A stretch of 48,981 nt of DNA from an uncultured bacterium. GTDB lineage: Bacteria; Verrucomicrobiota; Kiritimatiellia; RFP12; UBA1067. The first letter of the stretch is position 1. The number at the start of each line of letters is the position of its first letter. The notes below the pieces were generated by a model. That model searched no databases, was not told where the DNA came from, and saw only the letters and a program-made list of their open reading frames with translations. The stretch lies in contig CACWJS010000002.1 of NCBI GenBank assembly GCA_902761275.1, forward strand, positions 1 to 48,981, written 5' to 3'. This document shows positions 16,173-26,854 of the stretch, in pieces. Made by a program: the position numbers and the translations under genes.

Positions 16173-19100
16173 CTACCACACGATGATCGAGAAGCCTATT
16201 TTGTTGAACTTCTTTACGCGGATGACGACGATGCCGCTGCCGCCCGCGCCGCCCATTTGGTACGTGCCTGTCTGATAGCTGCCGCCGCCGCCGCCGGAGC
16301 CGGTGTTGTCGGGCGCGTTGAAGATTTCTGTGTCGCTTCTGCCGCAGCCGCGGACGCCGCCCAGTCCAGCCGAGCCGGGGATGTAGCCCGCCGTGCCCGC
16401 GCCGCCGCCGCCGCCGGCGGCGTAGATCTTCTCCTCGCCAGTGATCGAGCAGGCGACGCCGTCGCCGCCGCGCCCGCCGTAGTAGACGTCGCCCCACGTC
16501 CTGGCGTCGTGGCCGGCACCGCCCGCACCGCCGCCGCCCGCGCCGATATACACGTTGTTGCCGGTCGTCTGCGAGCCGCCGTCGCGGCCGAGCGGATAGA
16601 TGCCGATGCCGACCGCCGGAACAATGGAGTTGCCGCTGTTGCCGCCGGCGCTGCCGCCCTGCACCTTGCCCTGCGCGCCCCAGCGCCCGCCCGCGCCGCC
16701 GCCCGGCGCCACGAAGACGTCGCCGATCGAAGAGGCCTCCGCCGGAACCGCATCGCTGCCCTGGTTGTTGCCGGTGTTGTAGCCGCCCTTGCCGACGGTC
16801 ACCTCGTAGGTGCCGGCCGGGATGAAGTCGTAGCGATGGAGGAACGCGCCCGCGCCGCCGCCGCCGCCCATGGCGTTGCCGCCCGCGCCGCCGCCGCCGA
16901 TGACCAGCACCTCGACGAGGCCGCCCTGCGCGAAGGTGATCGAGCCGGCCTCGGTGGAATTGGTGAAGACATAGACCTTTTCGCCATCCACCAGGGTCGA
17001 GTCCACGCTCGCCGACGCAACGGACGCCTTGCCGGGACGGAACGTCAGCTCCTGCGCCTCGGTGCGGTGCGAGCCAGAGACCGTCGTGGCCTCGACGAAC
17101 CAGCGGTAGCTGACGCCAGCCGTCAGTTTTCTTGCCCTGACCGTGAACTGGCCGTTTACCACATCTGCGGATCCGGCCTGGACGAAATCGCCGCCAACGA
17201 CGGCAAGATAGACCTTCACCGTGGCGGCCTTGTCAACCGTGCCGCCGACAGTTATCGACGCGTCTTCGCATCCAGTGATGCCGACATTGGAAAGCGTCGG
17301 TCCGTTCCCCGCGGGAATCGAGCAGTCATAGCCCTCCTCGTGGCCGTCATCGTTGGTGTGGCGCGACGTCGTCACGCCCGACGGCAACTCGAACGAAACC
17401 GCCGCGGACTCCTCAGACACGTCGACGAGCTTCGCATCCACAAGGCGCGTCGTCGTGGCGAACCCGGCCTTAAGCGCCGGCGAGTCAGGCGAGACTCTAA
17501 GCCGGATCGGCGCATTCTTGGCCGAGTTGAACTCGCCGTTCGAGAGGAAATGGATTGGCGCATCCGCATAGCCACCCGCCGGGACGACAAACTCGATGCA
17601 GCCGCCGGAGGCACGGGCCAGATTGAAGTTCGGGGATGAGACGCGCGGGTGCCTACCAAGAAGGCGGATCAGCAAGCCGTTGGTAGTGTTGTTGTAGTCA
17701 AAGGCAACCGAATTCTGCCTGTTTATGTATTCAGCGTCCTCGACTTCAAGCACTGGCTTGTTCTCGTCGCCCGCGACATTGGTGCCGCACAGCAGGTAGC
17801 CGTCTTCAAGAAGCGACCCGCTCAGGACGCGCACCTTCGCGGCCGGCTTGTCGACCCAGAGCTGGTTGAAATAACCGCGCGCGCCGTTCTTGAACGTCAA
17901 GACGGTATTGCGCCCGTCAACAGTTGCGTTGGCACCGATGTGCGGCGCCGAGCCTGTGTTGAAGTAGCAACCATCAAAGGTGACGTCGAGGTTCGCGTTG
18001 TCCGCGCTGATGCCGCCCGCCTGGATGCGGCATTCGTCTGCGATTGAAGTCGAGACGAACGTGAGCGGCGCGGACATGTTGCTCATGTTGAGCGAGCCGA
18101 CATACCAGCACGGCGTGCCGCCCGAAACCGAGGTGCCGGCCGTAGCGGGAATCGCGACGGTCACTGCGATGTTCGTCTTGAAGTATGCCGTCGAGCCATA
18201 AACCGGGTAGCCGGCCGGCGTCTCACCCGCAGCGCTGCCCTTCGTCGTCAGCTCCCACTTGGTCGGGTCGTTCCAGTCGCCCGCCGCGCCGCCGATCCAG
18301 GTGTAGGTCGAGTTGTCCTGGAACGTGACGTACTTGTTGTAGAACGCCTGGCCGTTTGCGGTATAGGGGCCGTTGGTGATCGCGTTCTGCTCCGTGCCGT
18401 TCACGAGCAGGAACGAAACGTAAACGGATTTCCCCCACGGCACGTCCGCGTAGTCAAGCGTAAACGAGTGGACGCCCGTGTTGGTGAGGGCACTCGTTGC
18501 GGAGACGATGTTCTCGCTATTCCAACCGGGGCCCGTCATGAGATAGAGCGTTGTCGTGCCGGTGCCGAGGTCGGTGACGTCAATCGAGGCCGTAAGCGAC
18601 TTCCCGCTGCCGGAGAGCGCAAACGAGCCGGTGTTCCAGTTGGCCGGCAAGGTCTCGGTCTCGAACGACACCGTCTTGGAGTCGGAGCTGGCGGCGGGCT
18701 CGGCATTGTTCGTCACCGTGAAGTACGCGGTGTAGACGGTGGAGTTGGCAAGGCCGGTGACCGTGTTCGTGAAGGACTGGAGCGGCGCCGTCGCCGTCCC
18801 TACGGGATAGGTCAGCGTTTCCGCCCCTCCCTCGATGACGAGCCAGATGTCGGCTTCCGTCGCATTGTCGCCGAGCTTCACAACGGTCGCGGCGAGCGTC
18901 GCGCTCGTCCCGGAGGCCTCGACGATGGCCGGCTTGCCGACGCGCGGCGCGCCCGTGTCGATTTCGGCGTCCTCGAAGACCGCGTAGCCATGATCCATCA
19001 CCGTGGCGTATTCGGCGGCCATCCAGTCGGACGACGAGGCGGCGTTGCGGATGCGCACTTCGTCCATGTAGCCCTGCTGCGTCTCCGTATGGCCGGTGAG

Positions 19101-22100
19101 CGTGCCAAGGCCGATGCCGTTCGAGAGCGTCTTGGAGACGTCCCAGTTCTTCTGGTTCAGGTACCTCGCCTCGCCATTAACGTAGCCCCAGGGAACGGCG
19201 TCCCACACGCCGGCGAGGTGACGCCAGGCGTTGTCGGATGGAAAGCCGCCGAGCGCCGGAGCCGTGCCCCCGTTGTACATCCAGCAGTAGTCCAATTTGA
19301 TCCGCATGCAGGCGAGCGTGTTGACGGTCGAGCCAAAGGAGACGAGACTGGAGTACTTGTTGTTTTCGGCGGAGGTGAACGCCTCGAAGAGGGAGATCGA
19401 GAACGGCCCGATCGTCGTCCCCGAAGTGAGCGCCGCCGGAACGAGGAAGCCGCCCGTCGTATAGGTGTTGTCGCCGAGCTGGTTCACCACCGCGCGGCCC
19501 GTCGGCGGCGTGGAGGCGGCGTAGGACGACAGGGAGTCCGCCAGCGGGAAGGCGTCGGTCTCGTTCGCCTTGTAGGCCTTCCAGCCGTTAACGGTGGCAT
19601 CCGGCGTATAGGTGCCGGTGCCGTCCGTAAGGAGCTCGTTCATGTGCCAGACGCCAACGTAGTTCGCGCGCGACCAGACTTCCGTGGCCGCCGGGACTGC
19701 CGGACGCGAGTGCCCGTCGACGGCCCACTGCAGCGTGAGCGTCGTGTCGACGGAGAATTTCGGCACCGACACCCAGATGAGCGATTCGCCTTCGGGATTC
19801 CAGGTGTCGACTTCGAACGGGAGGACTGCGCCGGTGTCATCGAAGACCCAGAGCTTGTCCGCCGTCGGGCAGTTCGCGTAGGAGAAGCCAACCGGCGACG
19901 TGGAGGAAATCCGCAAAAGCACCGGGAAGTTCTCGAGCGGCGACGCCGGCGCGGACGGGAAGGAGATTTCCGAATAGTAGAGTTCATTGCCAGGCGTCGC
20001 CGCCGAAGCCGCGCCTGACGCCTCGCCCGCGCCGACGCCGAGGCTGTTCGTCGCCGTGAGGTAGAACGTGTAGTCAGTGCCGTAGGCAAGACCCTCGACC
20101 TTATAGGTGAAAGCCGCAGGGACGGCATTCGTCGTGCCGAGGTCGATGCTCCGCGTCTCGCCGCCGCCCGTCACGACCAGCCACACGTTCGCGGACGTCG
20201 CGCCCGCGCCGAGCTTAATGAGCGAGCCCGAGATCGTCGCGGAATCGCCGACGACATCCGCCGTGAGCGTCTTCACGTCGAGCGCATCCGTGCCGTCGTC
20301 CGCGCCGCTCAGGACGCGCACCACGACGATGCCGCTGCCGCCCGCGCCGCCCTGCTTCAAGTAGTTGGAGCCAAAGTTGCCGCCGCCGCCGCCCGCGCCG
20401 GTGTTGGCGGGCGCATCCTGCACGCGCACCTGTTCCGCAGGGCCGCAGCCGGGAACACCGCCAAGCCCCGCGGCGCCGCTGATAAAGCCCGCCGTACCCG
20501 CGCCACCGCCGCCGCCAGCCGCGTAGATGACGCTCTCGCCGGTGATGTCGCAGGCAACGCCGTCGCCGCCATAGCCGCCAATGTAGACGTTGTCCCAGAT
20601 GCGCCCGTCGCCGCCGACGCCGCCCGCGCCGCCGCCGCCGGCCGCGAAAAATTTATTGCCGAAGACCGGCACCACGCCGCCATCGTGTCCGAAGGGATAC
20701 ATGCCGGAGGTCGTGGGCGTTCCAACCTTGTCGCTGTTGCCGCCGGCGCTGCCGCCGAGCGACGTGCCGCTCGGGATATCCCAGCATCCGCCCGCGCCAC
20801 CGCCGGCCGCGACGAAGAGAGCGCCGAGCGCGGAGGATTCCGCATCGACCGGCAAAACGTTGTTGGCTACCGTCGCGTTGTAGCCGCCCTTGCCGACGGT
20901 GACCGCATACGTTCCGGCGGGAACGAAGGCACGGCGATGGAGGAACGCGCCGCCGCCGCCGCCGCCGCCGGCGCTGTTGCCGCCCGCGCCGCCGCCACCG
21001 ACGACGAGGACTTCGACGAGGCCGCCCTGCGAGAAAGTAATCGAGCCGGGGGCGGTCGAATCGGTGAACGTGTAAACCGTATCGCCGTTCAAGACGGGAT
21101 GCGGCTCCACCGTCGCGGCGGAAACGCTCGCGATGCCGGACTGGAAGGTGACGCTTTCAGGTTCGGTCGCGTGGCTGCCCGACGCGGAAACGGCCTCGGC
21201 GTACCAGCGATACGCCGTTCCGTCCGTCAGCCCGGAAACCCGCAGACGGAAGGCGCCCGCGGCGTTGACGTTCTCCGTCGCGGCCGCGGCGAAATCGCCC
21301 TCCCCTTCCGCCAGATAGACCTTCACGGTGGCGCTGCCTGCGGAACCTGGGTCAACCGACCCCGCCACGTCGAAGCTGCCGTTGCCCGCGTAGGCGAGCG
21401 CGACATCCGAAAGCGCCGGGCCGTCGCCGGCCGGAATCGTGACGACATAGCCGTCGGCGTTGCCGTTTGCGTCCGTGTAGGTTGACGTCGTCACGCCGGT
21501 AGGCAGGTCGAAGTCCACACGCGCGGTGGAGGAGCCGGCCGCGATCTTCGCATTCACAAATCGGGTCGTCGTCCCGACACCCGTCGCCAGCGCGGGCGAA
21601 TCGGCGGAGACGCGTAGCAGAATCGCCTTGCTTCCGCCGGACGCGAGGATGTTGTCGCTGTAGAAGTGAAGCGGCGGCGTGTAGTAGCCACCAGCCGGCA
21701 CGACGAACTCGAAGACGGACGGAGTGTCGGCGTATTTGGTCGCGTAGGAGCTGGACAGAAGCTTCGGGTTGCGGCCGAGGAACCGGAAGACCGTACCGCC
21801 AATCCCCCGATAGTCAGGCTGGATATACCCCGTCGAGCGCAGCTCCGCGTCCTCGATTTCGATCACCGCCGGATAAGACGTGTTGCCGGAGCCGCCGCAA
21901 ATAGTCCCGGATTTCACGAGCGATCCGTCCTCGATGCGGAGCTTGACGCCCGGATAGTTCGGCTCAATGGAACTAAACGACGCCTCTGACCCGCCCGTAA
22001 TGGTGACGACGAGGTTTCCGCCGTTCTCGGCATTGTAGGCGTTTGCGCCTGTGTCCTGGAGCTTGGGGAGCTGGCACAGGCAGCCGTCGAAGGTAATCCT

Positions 22101-25100
22101 GTTCGATGTCCTGCTCGCGACGATGCTTCCGACGATGTAGAATGTGCTCGTCTGGCCCTGCGGTCCAGGTGTGAAGACAAGCGGCGCATCCATATTAGTC
22201 AGGTTAACATTCGAGACCGACCAGGACGGAACGCCGCCAGAGACCGTCGTCGTTCCCTCCGTTGCGGGAATGGTCACGGTCACCTGGACATTTGTCGCGA
22301 AGACCGCCGTCGAGCCGTAGACCGGATAGCCGGCGTAGAGCGTGGTGGCGTTCGACCCCGCCGCAGTCCGCTCCCAGTTGCCGGCGTCGTTCCAGACGCC
22401 CGTCGCCCCGCCGACCCATGTGTAGGTCGAGTTGTCCTGGAGCTCGAAGGATTTGTTGCTGAAGATCTGTCCGCTGGCGGTGAAGGGACCGTTGGTGACG
22501 GCCTCCTCGGCCGTCCCGCTCACCATCATGAGCCCGTAGTAGTACTTCGTGCCCCACGGCAGGGCGGAGAAGTCGGCGGTAATCGTCTGCTCACCGGTTT
22601 CCGTCACGACCTTAGTCGCCGAAATGTTCGGGACGTTGCCGTTGCCCGGTCCCGTCATCAGGTAGAGCGTCGTCGTGCCAACGCCGAGGTTGAGAATCGG
22701 GACTGTCGCGGAGAACGACTTTCCGTTCTGCTTGAACGCGGTCTGCCCCGGCGCCCAGCCGGAAAACTTGGGACCGGTCGTGAAGACCGCCGCCTGGGTA
22801 TCGGCGCCGGCGGGCGATGCCGCGTTGTTCGTCGCGGTGCACCAGATTGAATATTCCGTCTCGGGCACAAGACCGGTAACTTCAACCGTGAGGTTCGTCC
22901 GCGATGTGGCCGTGCCGGCCGGAACGGTGAAAGTCTCGCCGCCGCCGGTGACGACAAACCAGGCCTGGGCCGCCGTCGCGCCGTCGCCGGGCGCGTTGAG
23001 AACCGCCGAAACGGTCGCCTTGTCGGCGCCTACGGACAGGACATCGGGGTCCCCGATGAAGAGGAAGTCGTCCGCTATCGTCGTTTCGCCGGCCCAGTCG
23101 AGCGAAATCGTGGCCGACCAGCCGATCGCGTCGTCGTCGTCGATGTAGAAGCGCACGTAGCGCGTGTCCGCCGCGATGCCGACGATGTAGTCGTTCGTCG
23201 CCGCCGTCGCCGGGAGCGACGACACGACGAGCGAGCCGCCCTCCCAGTCCGCCGGGTTGAACCCGCCGTGCGTCGCGCCGAAGACATACCTGAGCTTGCT
23301 TATTTCACCGGGAGCCGCCGCGTCCACGGCGACCCGTGCGGAGAGGAGCGTGCCGTCGCGCACCGCCGAAATGACGGAGACCCCGCGGAGCACACCGACG
23401 CTGAGGCGGAAGAGCGAGCCGTTGCCCGGATCGACCGCGGGAAGCCAGGAGGCGTCGTCCTTGCCTGGCGCGGCCGCGCCGTTCGCGACTGCCGCGTAGC
23501 GGAGCGCCGCCTGTTCGCTGGTGACTGAACCGCCGGATTCCGCGCCGGCGCCGCCGCCACCATTCCAGCAGGAGAAGACCACGCGGCGGAAGCCGGTCTT
23601 GGCTACGGTATAGGGGCCTGCCTTGTTCCAACTTTGGTAGCCGCCGAGCTGCGAGGCGGTGCGCTTTGCATCCCAGCCAGCAACGCCATCATCGACCCAG
23701 ACGTAGCCGTTGTCGTCGATCGCGCCGCCGAAGTAGTAGTCCTTGCCGGCCTCCATATACATGCAGCCCGCATAGCCGAAGCCCGTGTTGTTGCCCCATT
23801 GGTAGCCGGAGCCGTCCGTCGCCTGCCACTGGTGCGTTCCTGAGCTCAGGGCGCAGCGCATGGCGAGCGGGCCGAGCGTAACGATGCCGGACGCGGCAAT
23901 ATCCCAGTTCGCCGCGGCGTCGGCGGGAATCGCGCCGCTGGCCGTGACCGCCTGGTAGAGGCCGACCCCACCGAGGCCGCCGGCGTCGGAATCCGTCGAG
24001 AAGACGACGCTTTCGGAGTTCGTGCTTGCGGCGGGCGAGGCGTTGTTCGTCGCCGTCAGGTAGGCGGTCCAGTCCGCGCCGGGCTGGAGGCCCGAAAGCG
24101 TCGCCTCGACGACCTTCGGCCCTGTCGCCGGAACAAGCGGATAGGTGCGCGTCTGGCCGAAGCCGGAAACGACAACCCAGAGATTTGCGGACGTCGCGTT
24201 CTCGCCGAGGCTCTTGAGGCGCGCCGAAATGATCGCGCCCGTCGCCGAGACGGACGAAACGGACGGCGTTCCGAACACGAGCGAAACGCCGGCGGCGGCT
24301 TCCTCCACGTCGCCGAAGGAAACATAGTTCGCCGTCGCCATCGTCGCGTATTCCGCCGCGACCCAGTCGTCCGAGGAAGCCGCCGCGCGGATGCGGATTT
24401 CGTCGAGGCCACCGACCCAGAACCGCTGGTTGCCGTCGCCGTTCGCACCGAGGTAGAGCACGCCCTGCGGCGTGGCGAGCGTCTTGATCGCGCCGCTTGT
24501 CGCCGTCTGGCCGTCCTTGAAGATGGCGCCGGCGGTGTTGTCGTACCTCGCCGTAAGATGAACCCAGTCGGTGGAGGGCCAGCCGGACCAATTGCCGGTG
24601 CCGCTGTTCAGCGCAAGTTCGCTCGAATCCGACGAGCCAAGCGTGATCTTAGTGACAGGACTGTGGACCGCGAACGTGTAGCCGTGCTTGACTTCCCAGG
24701 AGGTCTGGCAGCAAACCATGCGGGCGTAGTTGCCGAGGCTTGCGGTGACTGGCCGCGCCAGGCACGAGATGGTCAGACTTGCGTTCGCGCCGAGCGTCGT
24801 CCAGGCGGGATCGACGGCATAGCCGAGCGCGGAGTTGTTGGCGAGCCAGAGCGTCTTGCCGAGCGGGCCGGGATAGGATGCGTTGCCATCGTAGGTCGGT
24901 GAGCCCTTTATGTCACTGGCGTTGAGCCCGTTCACGGACTCCGCCGCGCTGCCACTGAAGTGCCAGACGGCGTTGTAGCCGGCGCGCGTCCAGACCTCGC
25001 GCGCGGCGGGCGAATCCTCGACGCTGCCCGCGTCGCTCGACCAGTGCATCGTGATCTTCGTCGCCGACGAGAACGACGGCACCGAGACCCAGACGAGCGA

Positions 25101-26744
25101 TTCGCCAGCCGTGTTCCACGTGTCGGCCTCGAAGGGAAGGACGGTATCGTATCCGTCCGTGAACCAGAGGTGCGCGGCGGTCGGGCAGTCCTCGTAGAGG
25201 AAGCCCTCGGGCGCGTCGTTGGCAAGACGCACGAGGACGGGGAAGTTCACAAGGGGCGTCGCGGGCGCGGAGGGGAAGGAAAGCTCGCACTCGTAGATGC
25301 CTGTTCCGGTCGGGATCCGCTTCGTCTTGAACGACACCGTGGCGGAGTCCGCGCCGGCCGAGAGGTTGTTCGTCGCGGTGAACCAGCAGGTGTAGGTCGT
25401 CTTCTCGGCGAGGTTCTCGAGCGTGACCGAGAGCGGCGCCGGAACGACGCTCTTGTTGCCGAGCGCGACGGAGCGTGTCGTGGTGCCGTCAGTATAGACG
25501 AGCCAGACGTCGGCCGAGGTCGCGCCTTCGCCGAGCGTGCGCAGCTCGCCCGTGACGACCGCGTTCGTCGGCGTCACATCCGAGACGGCGACAGGGCCGA
25601 GGCGCAGGACCTCGACGCCGGTCTCCACGTCGCCGAAGGTGACGTAGTTCGCGGTCGTCACGGTCTTGTATTCCTCGGCAACCCATTCGCCAGTCGAGGC
25701 GACGTTGCGGATGCGGGCTTCATCGAGGTAGCCGTCTAGCGTGTTCTTGCCGTCGATGAAGCAGCCGAGGCCGATGCCCTTCGTGAGCGAGAGGCTCGCG
25801 AGGCTGGGGTTGCCTTCGTTGCTACCGGAAAGGCAGACGCCGTCAGCGTAGATCTTCGAGCGGGGCGAGTTGAAGACGCCAGCCGCGTAAATCCAGTCGG
25901 TCGCGCCCTTTGTATGATTCTTGTTATGGTGGTTGGACCCCATGACAAAGATCGTGTCATTGCCGACCGTGAGGTTCGCCATTTCGTTGTAGGCAGCGCC
26001 AAAGGCGATGACACGACAGCGGCCGTTGTTGGCGACCTGCTGAGAGTTGACGATGGCGGAAAGCGTAAATCCGGAGCCGCCCAGCGTGAAAGATGAAGTC
26101 TGGGCCATTGGGACAGCAAAGCCGCCGAATGCAGCGTTGTCCTTGCCGGCGCCGTAGGCGATGTTCATCGCCGTGCCGGTGAGCGGAGTCGTATGCGCGG
26201 AGGCTCCGGTCGCCGTCGTGACGGACGCCGGGACGGCATCGGACTGGGTGACCTTGTAGGCGTTCCAGCCGCTCGCGGAGGAGTCGGGCGTGTAGTGCTT
26301 TTCCTTGGTCGAGTCGTATACAAGCTCGTTCATGTGCCAGACGCCGACGTAGTCCGCGAGCGACCACACCTGCGACGAGGCGGGGAGACCAGACGGCGCG
26401 CCGCTGGCGTCCCAGTGCATCGTGATCGTCGCCGCGTCGGAGAGCGAGGGGACGGAGACCCAGACCAGCGACTCGCCGGTCGTGTCCCAGGTGTCGACGT
26501 CGCAGGGAATCGCGTCACCGTTTTCGTCCGTGAACCAGATGCAGCCGCCAGTGGGGCAGTCCGCATAGGAGAAGCCATCAAGCGATGTCTCCGAAACCCG
26601 CACAAGGACGGGGAAGTTCGCAAGCGGCGTCTCAGGCGCCGACGGGAACGAAAGCCCGCACGTAAATTCCGCGCGGGCGGAGAGTGCAACGAACAAAGTG
26701 GAAGCGACCGCTACCACAACGGAGAGCAGTTTACAAGCTTTCAT
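16173..26744 (-). CDS. Giant secreted DUF2341/LamG/FN3/glycine-rich repeat protein (3,523 aa)
   Basis: A signal peptide (cut near ARA, residue 25) leads to at least three DUF2341-type segments (SFPSAP..NFPVLVR...WVSVP, near 28, 483 and 2255), each followed by a LamG-like region ending ANYVTFGDVE or similar. Between them are FN3-like domains of about 90 residues (TNNxSAGADSATVSFKT), a PA14-like stretch near 950-1080, and two autotransporter-like TYTWVGGA..W..W segments. Two glycine-rich domains lie at about 1888-2151 and 3251-3518. A block of about 820 residues is duplicated (about 1330-2151 and 2700-3518). No sorting signal, membrane anchor or catalytic motif was recognised, so it is probably a cell-surface or released glycan-binding/adhesive protein. 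GAGAGGT at 26753-26759 supports the start. Operator and promoter lie directly upstream. Confidence 0.9.
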   Translation of the reverse strand: MKACKLLSVVVAVASTLFVALSARAEFTCGLSFPSAPETPLANFPVLVRVSETSLDGFSYADCPTGGCIWFTDENGDAIPCDVDTWDTTGESLVWVSVPSLSDAATITMHWDASGAPSGLPASSQVWSLADYVGVWHMNELVYDSTKEKHYTPDSSASGWNAYKVTQSDAVPASVTTATGASAHTTPLTGTAMNIAYGAGKDNAAFGGFAVPMAQTSSFTLGGSGFTLSAIVNSQQVANNGRCRVIAFGAAYNEMANLTVGNDTIFVMGSNHHNKNHTKGATDWIYAAGVFNSPRSKIYADGVCLSGSNEGNPSLASLSLTKGIGLGCFIDGKNTLDGYLDEARIRNVASTGEWVAEEYKTVTTANYVTFGDVETGVEVLRLGPVAVSDVTPTNAVVTGELRTLGEGATSADVWLVYTDGTTTRSVALGNKSVVPAPLSVTLENLAEKTTYTCWFTATNNLSAGADSATVSFKTKRIPTGTGIYECELSFPSAPATPLVNFPVLVRLANDAPEGFLYEDCPTAAHLWFTDGYDTVLPFEADTWNTAGESLVWVSVPSFSSATKITMHWSSDAGSVEDSPAAREVWTRAGYNAVWHFSGSAAESVNGLNASDIKGSPTYDGNASYPGPLGKTLWLANNSALGYAVDPAWTTLGANASLTISCLARPVTASLGNYARMVCCQTSWEVKHGYTFAVHSPVTKITLGSSDSSELALNSGTGNWSGWPSTDWVHLTARYDNTAGAIFKDGQTATSGAIKTLATPQGVLYLGANGDGNQRFWVGGLDEIRIRAAASSDDWVAAEYATMATANYVSFGDVEEAAAGVSLVFGTPSVSSVSATGAIISARLKSLGENATSANLWVVVSGFGQTRTYPLVPATGPKVVEATLSGLQPGADWTAYLTATNNASPAASTNSESVVFSTDSDAGGLGGVGLYQAVTASGAIPADAAANWDIAASGIVTLGPLAMRCALSSGTHQWQATDGSGYQWGNNTGFGYAGCMYMEAGKDYYFGGAIDDNGYVWVDDGVAGWDAKRTASQLGGYQSWNKAGPYTVAKTGFRRVVFSCWNGGGGAGAESGGSVTSEQAALRYAAVANGAAAPGKDDASWLPAVDPGNGSLFRLSVGVLRGVSVISAVRDGTLLSARVAVDAAAPGEISKLRYVFGATHGGFNPADWEGGSLVVSSLPATAATNDYIVGIAADTRYVRFYIDDDDAIGWSATISLDWAGETTIADDFLFIGDPDVLSVGADKATVSAVLNAPGDGATAAQAWFVVTGGGETFTVPAGTATSRTNLTVEVTGLVPETEYSIWCTATNNAASPAGADTQAAVFTTGPKFSGWAPGQTAFKQNGKSFSATVPILNLGVGTTTLYLMTGPGNGNVPNISATKVVTETGEQTITADFSALPWGTKYYYGLMMVSGTAEEAVTNGPFTASGQIFSNKSFELQDNSTYTWVGGATGVWNDAGNWERTAAGSNATTLYAGYPVYGSTAVFATNVQVTVTIPATEGTTTVSGGVPSWSVSNVNLTNMDAPLVFTPGPQGQTSTFYIVGSIVASRTSNRITFDGCLCQLPKLQDTGANAYNAENGGNLVVTITGGSEASFSSIEPNYPGVKLRIEDGSLVKSGTICGGSGNTSYPAVIEIEDAELRSTGYIQPDYRGIGGTVFRFLGRNPKLLSSSYATKYADTPSVFEFVVPAGGYYTPPLHFYSDNILASGGSKAILLRVSADSPALATGVGTTTRFVNAKIAAGSSTARVDFDLPTGVTTSTYTDANGNADGYVVTIPAGDGPALSDVALAYAGNGSFDVAGSVDPGSAGSATVKVYLAEGEGDFAAAATENVNAAGAFRLRVSGLTDGTAYRWYAEAVSASGSHATEPESVTFQSGIASVSAATVEPHPVLNGDTVYTFTDSTAPGSITFSQGGLVEVLVVGGGGAGGNSAGGGGGGGAFLHRRAFVPAGTYAVTVGKGGYNATVANNVLPVDAESSALGALFVAAGGGAGGCWDIPSGTSLGGSAGGNSDKVGTPTTSGMYPFGHDGGVVPVFGNKFFAAGGGGAGGVGGDGRIWDNVYIGGYGGDGVACDITGESVIYAAGGGGGAGTAGFISGAAGLGGVPGCGPAEQVRVQDAPANTGAGGGGGNFGSNYLKQGGAGGSGIVVVRVLSGADDGTDALDVKTLTADVVGDSATISGSLIKLGAGATSANVWLVVTGGGETRSIDLGTTNAVPAAFTYKVEGLAYGTDYTFYLTATNSLGVGAGEASGAASAATPGNELYYSEISFPSAPASPLENFPVLLRISSTSPVGFSYANCPTADKLWVFDDTGAVLPFEVDTWNPEGESLIWVSVPKFSVDTTLTLQWAVDGHSRPAVPAATEVWSRANYVGVWHMNELLTDGTGTYTPDATVNGWKAYKANETDAFPLADSLSSYAASTPPTGRAVVNQLGDNTYTTGGFLVPAALTSGTTIGPFSISLFEAFTSAENNKYSSLVSFGSTVNTLACMRIKLDYCWMYNGGTAPALGGFPSDNAWRHLAGVWDAVPWGYVNGEARYLNQKNWDVSKTLSNGIGLGTLTGHTETQQGYMDEVRIRNAASSSDWMAAEYATVMDHGYAVFEDAEIDTGAPRVGKPAIVEASGTSATLAATVVKLGDNATEADIWLVIEGGAETLTYPVGTATAPLQSFTNTVTGLANSTVYTAYFTVTNNAEPAASSDSKTVSFETETLPANWNTGSFALSGSGKSLTASIDVTDLGTGTTTLYLMTGPGWNSENIVSATSALTNTGVHSFTLDYADVPWGKSVYVSFLLVNGTEQNAITNGPYTANGQAFYNKYVTFQDNSTYTWIGGAAGDWNDPTKWELTTKGSAAGETPAGYPVYGSTAYFKTNIAVTVAIPATAGTSVSGGTPCWYVGSLNMSNMSAPLTFVSTSIADECRIQAGGISADNANLDVTFDGCYFNTGSAPHIGANATVDGRNTVLTFKNGARGYFNQLWVDKPAAKVRVLSGSLLEDGYLLCGTNVAGDENKPVLEVEDAEYINRQNSVAFDYNNTTNGLLIRLLGRHPRVSSPNFNLARASGGCIEFVVPAGGYADAPIHFLSNGEFNSAKNAPIRLRVSPDSPALKAGFATTTRLVDAKLVDVSEESAAVSFELPSGVTTSRHTNDDGHEEGYDCSIPAGNGPTLSNVGITGCEDASITVGGTVDKAATVKVYLAVVGGDFVQAGSADVVNGQFTVRARKLTAGVSYRWFVEATTVSGSHRTEAQELTFRPGKASVASASVDSTLVDGEKVYVFTNSTEAGSITFAQGGLVEVLVIGGGGAGGNAMGGGGGAGAFLHRYDFIPAGTYEVTVGKGGYNTGNNQGSDAVPAEASSIGDVFVAPGGGAGGRWGAQGKVQGGSAGGNSGNSIVPAVGIGIYPLGRDGGSQTTGNNVYIGAGGGGAGGAGHDARTWGDVYYGGRGGDGVACSITGEEKIYAAGGGGGAGTAGYIPGSAGLGGVRGCGRSDTEIFNAPDNTGSGGGGGSYQTGTYQMGGAGGSGIVVIRVKKFNKIGFSIIVW

Positions 26745-26773
26745 GATATATTACCTCTCATTGTTTTGTTTAT

Positions 26774-26802
26774 ATTATACATAACTTCGGGAGAAAATGC
26801 AA
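26774..26802 (-). promoter_or_regulatory. Promoter of the giant-protein gene
   Basis: TTGCAT (26802-26797), a 17-bp spacer and TATAAT (26779-26774) lie on the minus strand, 29 bp before the ATG at 26744. The predicted leader of about 23 nt holds GAGAGGT. Confidence 0.75.
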
Positions 26803-26811
26803 CTAACTTAG

Positions 26812-26849
26812 CGCTCAAATCGCGCAGAAATCGCCGCTCATAATGCGCA
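26812..26849. promoter_or_regulatory. Operator pair, site 2 (two 15-bp direct repeats)
   Basis: CGCTCAAATCGCGCA at 26812-26826 and CGCTCATAATGCGCA at 26835-26849 are direct repeats with a 23-bp step, starting 9 bp upstream of the -35 box. They lie between the giant-protein gene and the end of the regulator gene (stop at 26855). Sequence and spacing match sites 1 and 3. Confidence 0.75.
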
Positions 26850-26854
26850 CGAAT

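Noticed and set aside
16200..16990. Glycine-rich C-terminal domain as a silk- or collagen-like fibre
   Set aside because: There is no Gly-X-Y periodicity; glycine clusters alternate with conserved beta-strand segments, which fits a folded glycine-rich domain better.
18468..20018. 516-codon plus-strand open frame, with similar long frames at 4289-5452, 8536-10026, 16257-17639 and 14991-16031
   Set aside because: All are opposite clearly coding minus-strand genes or cross repeats, and they are Arg/Val/Ala-rich without domains or signal peptides.
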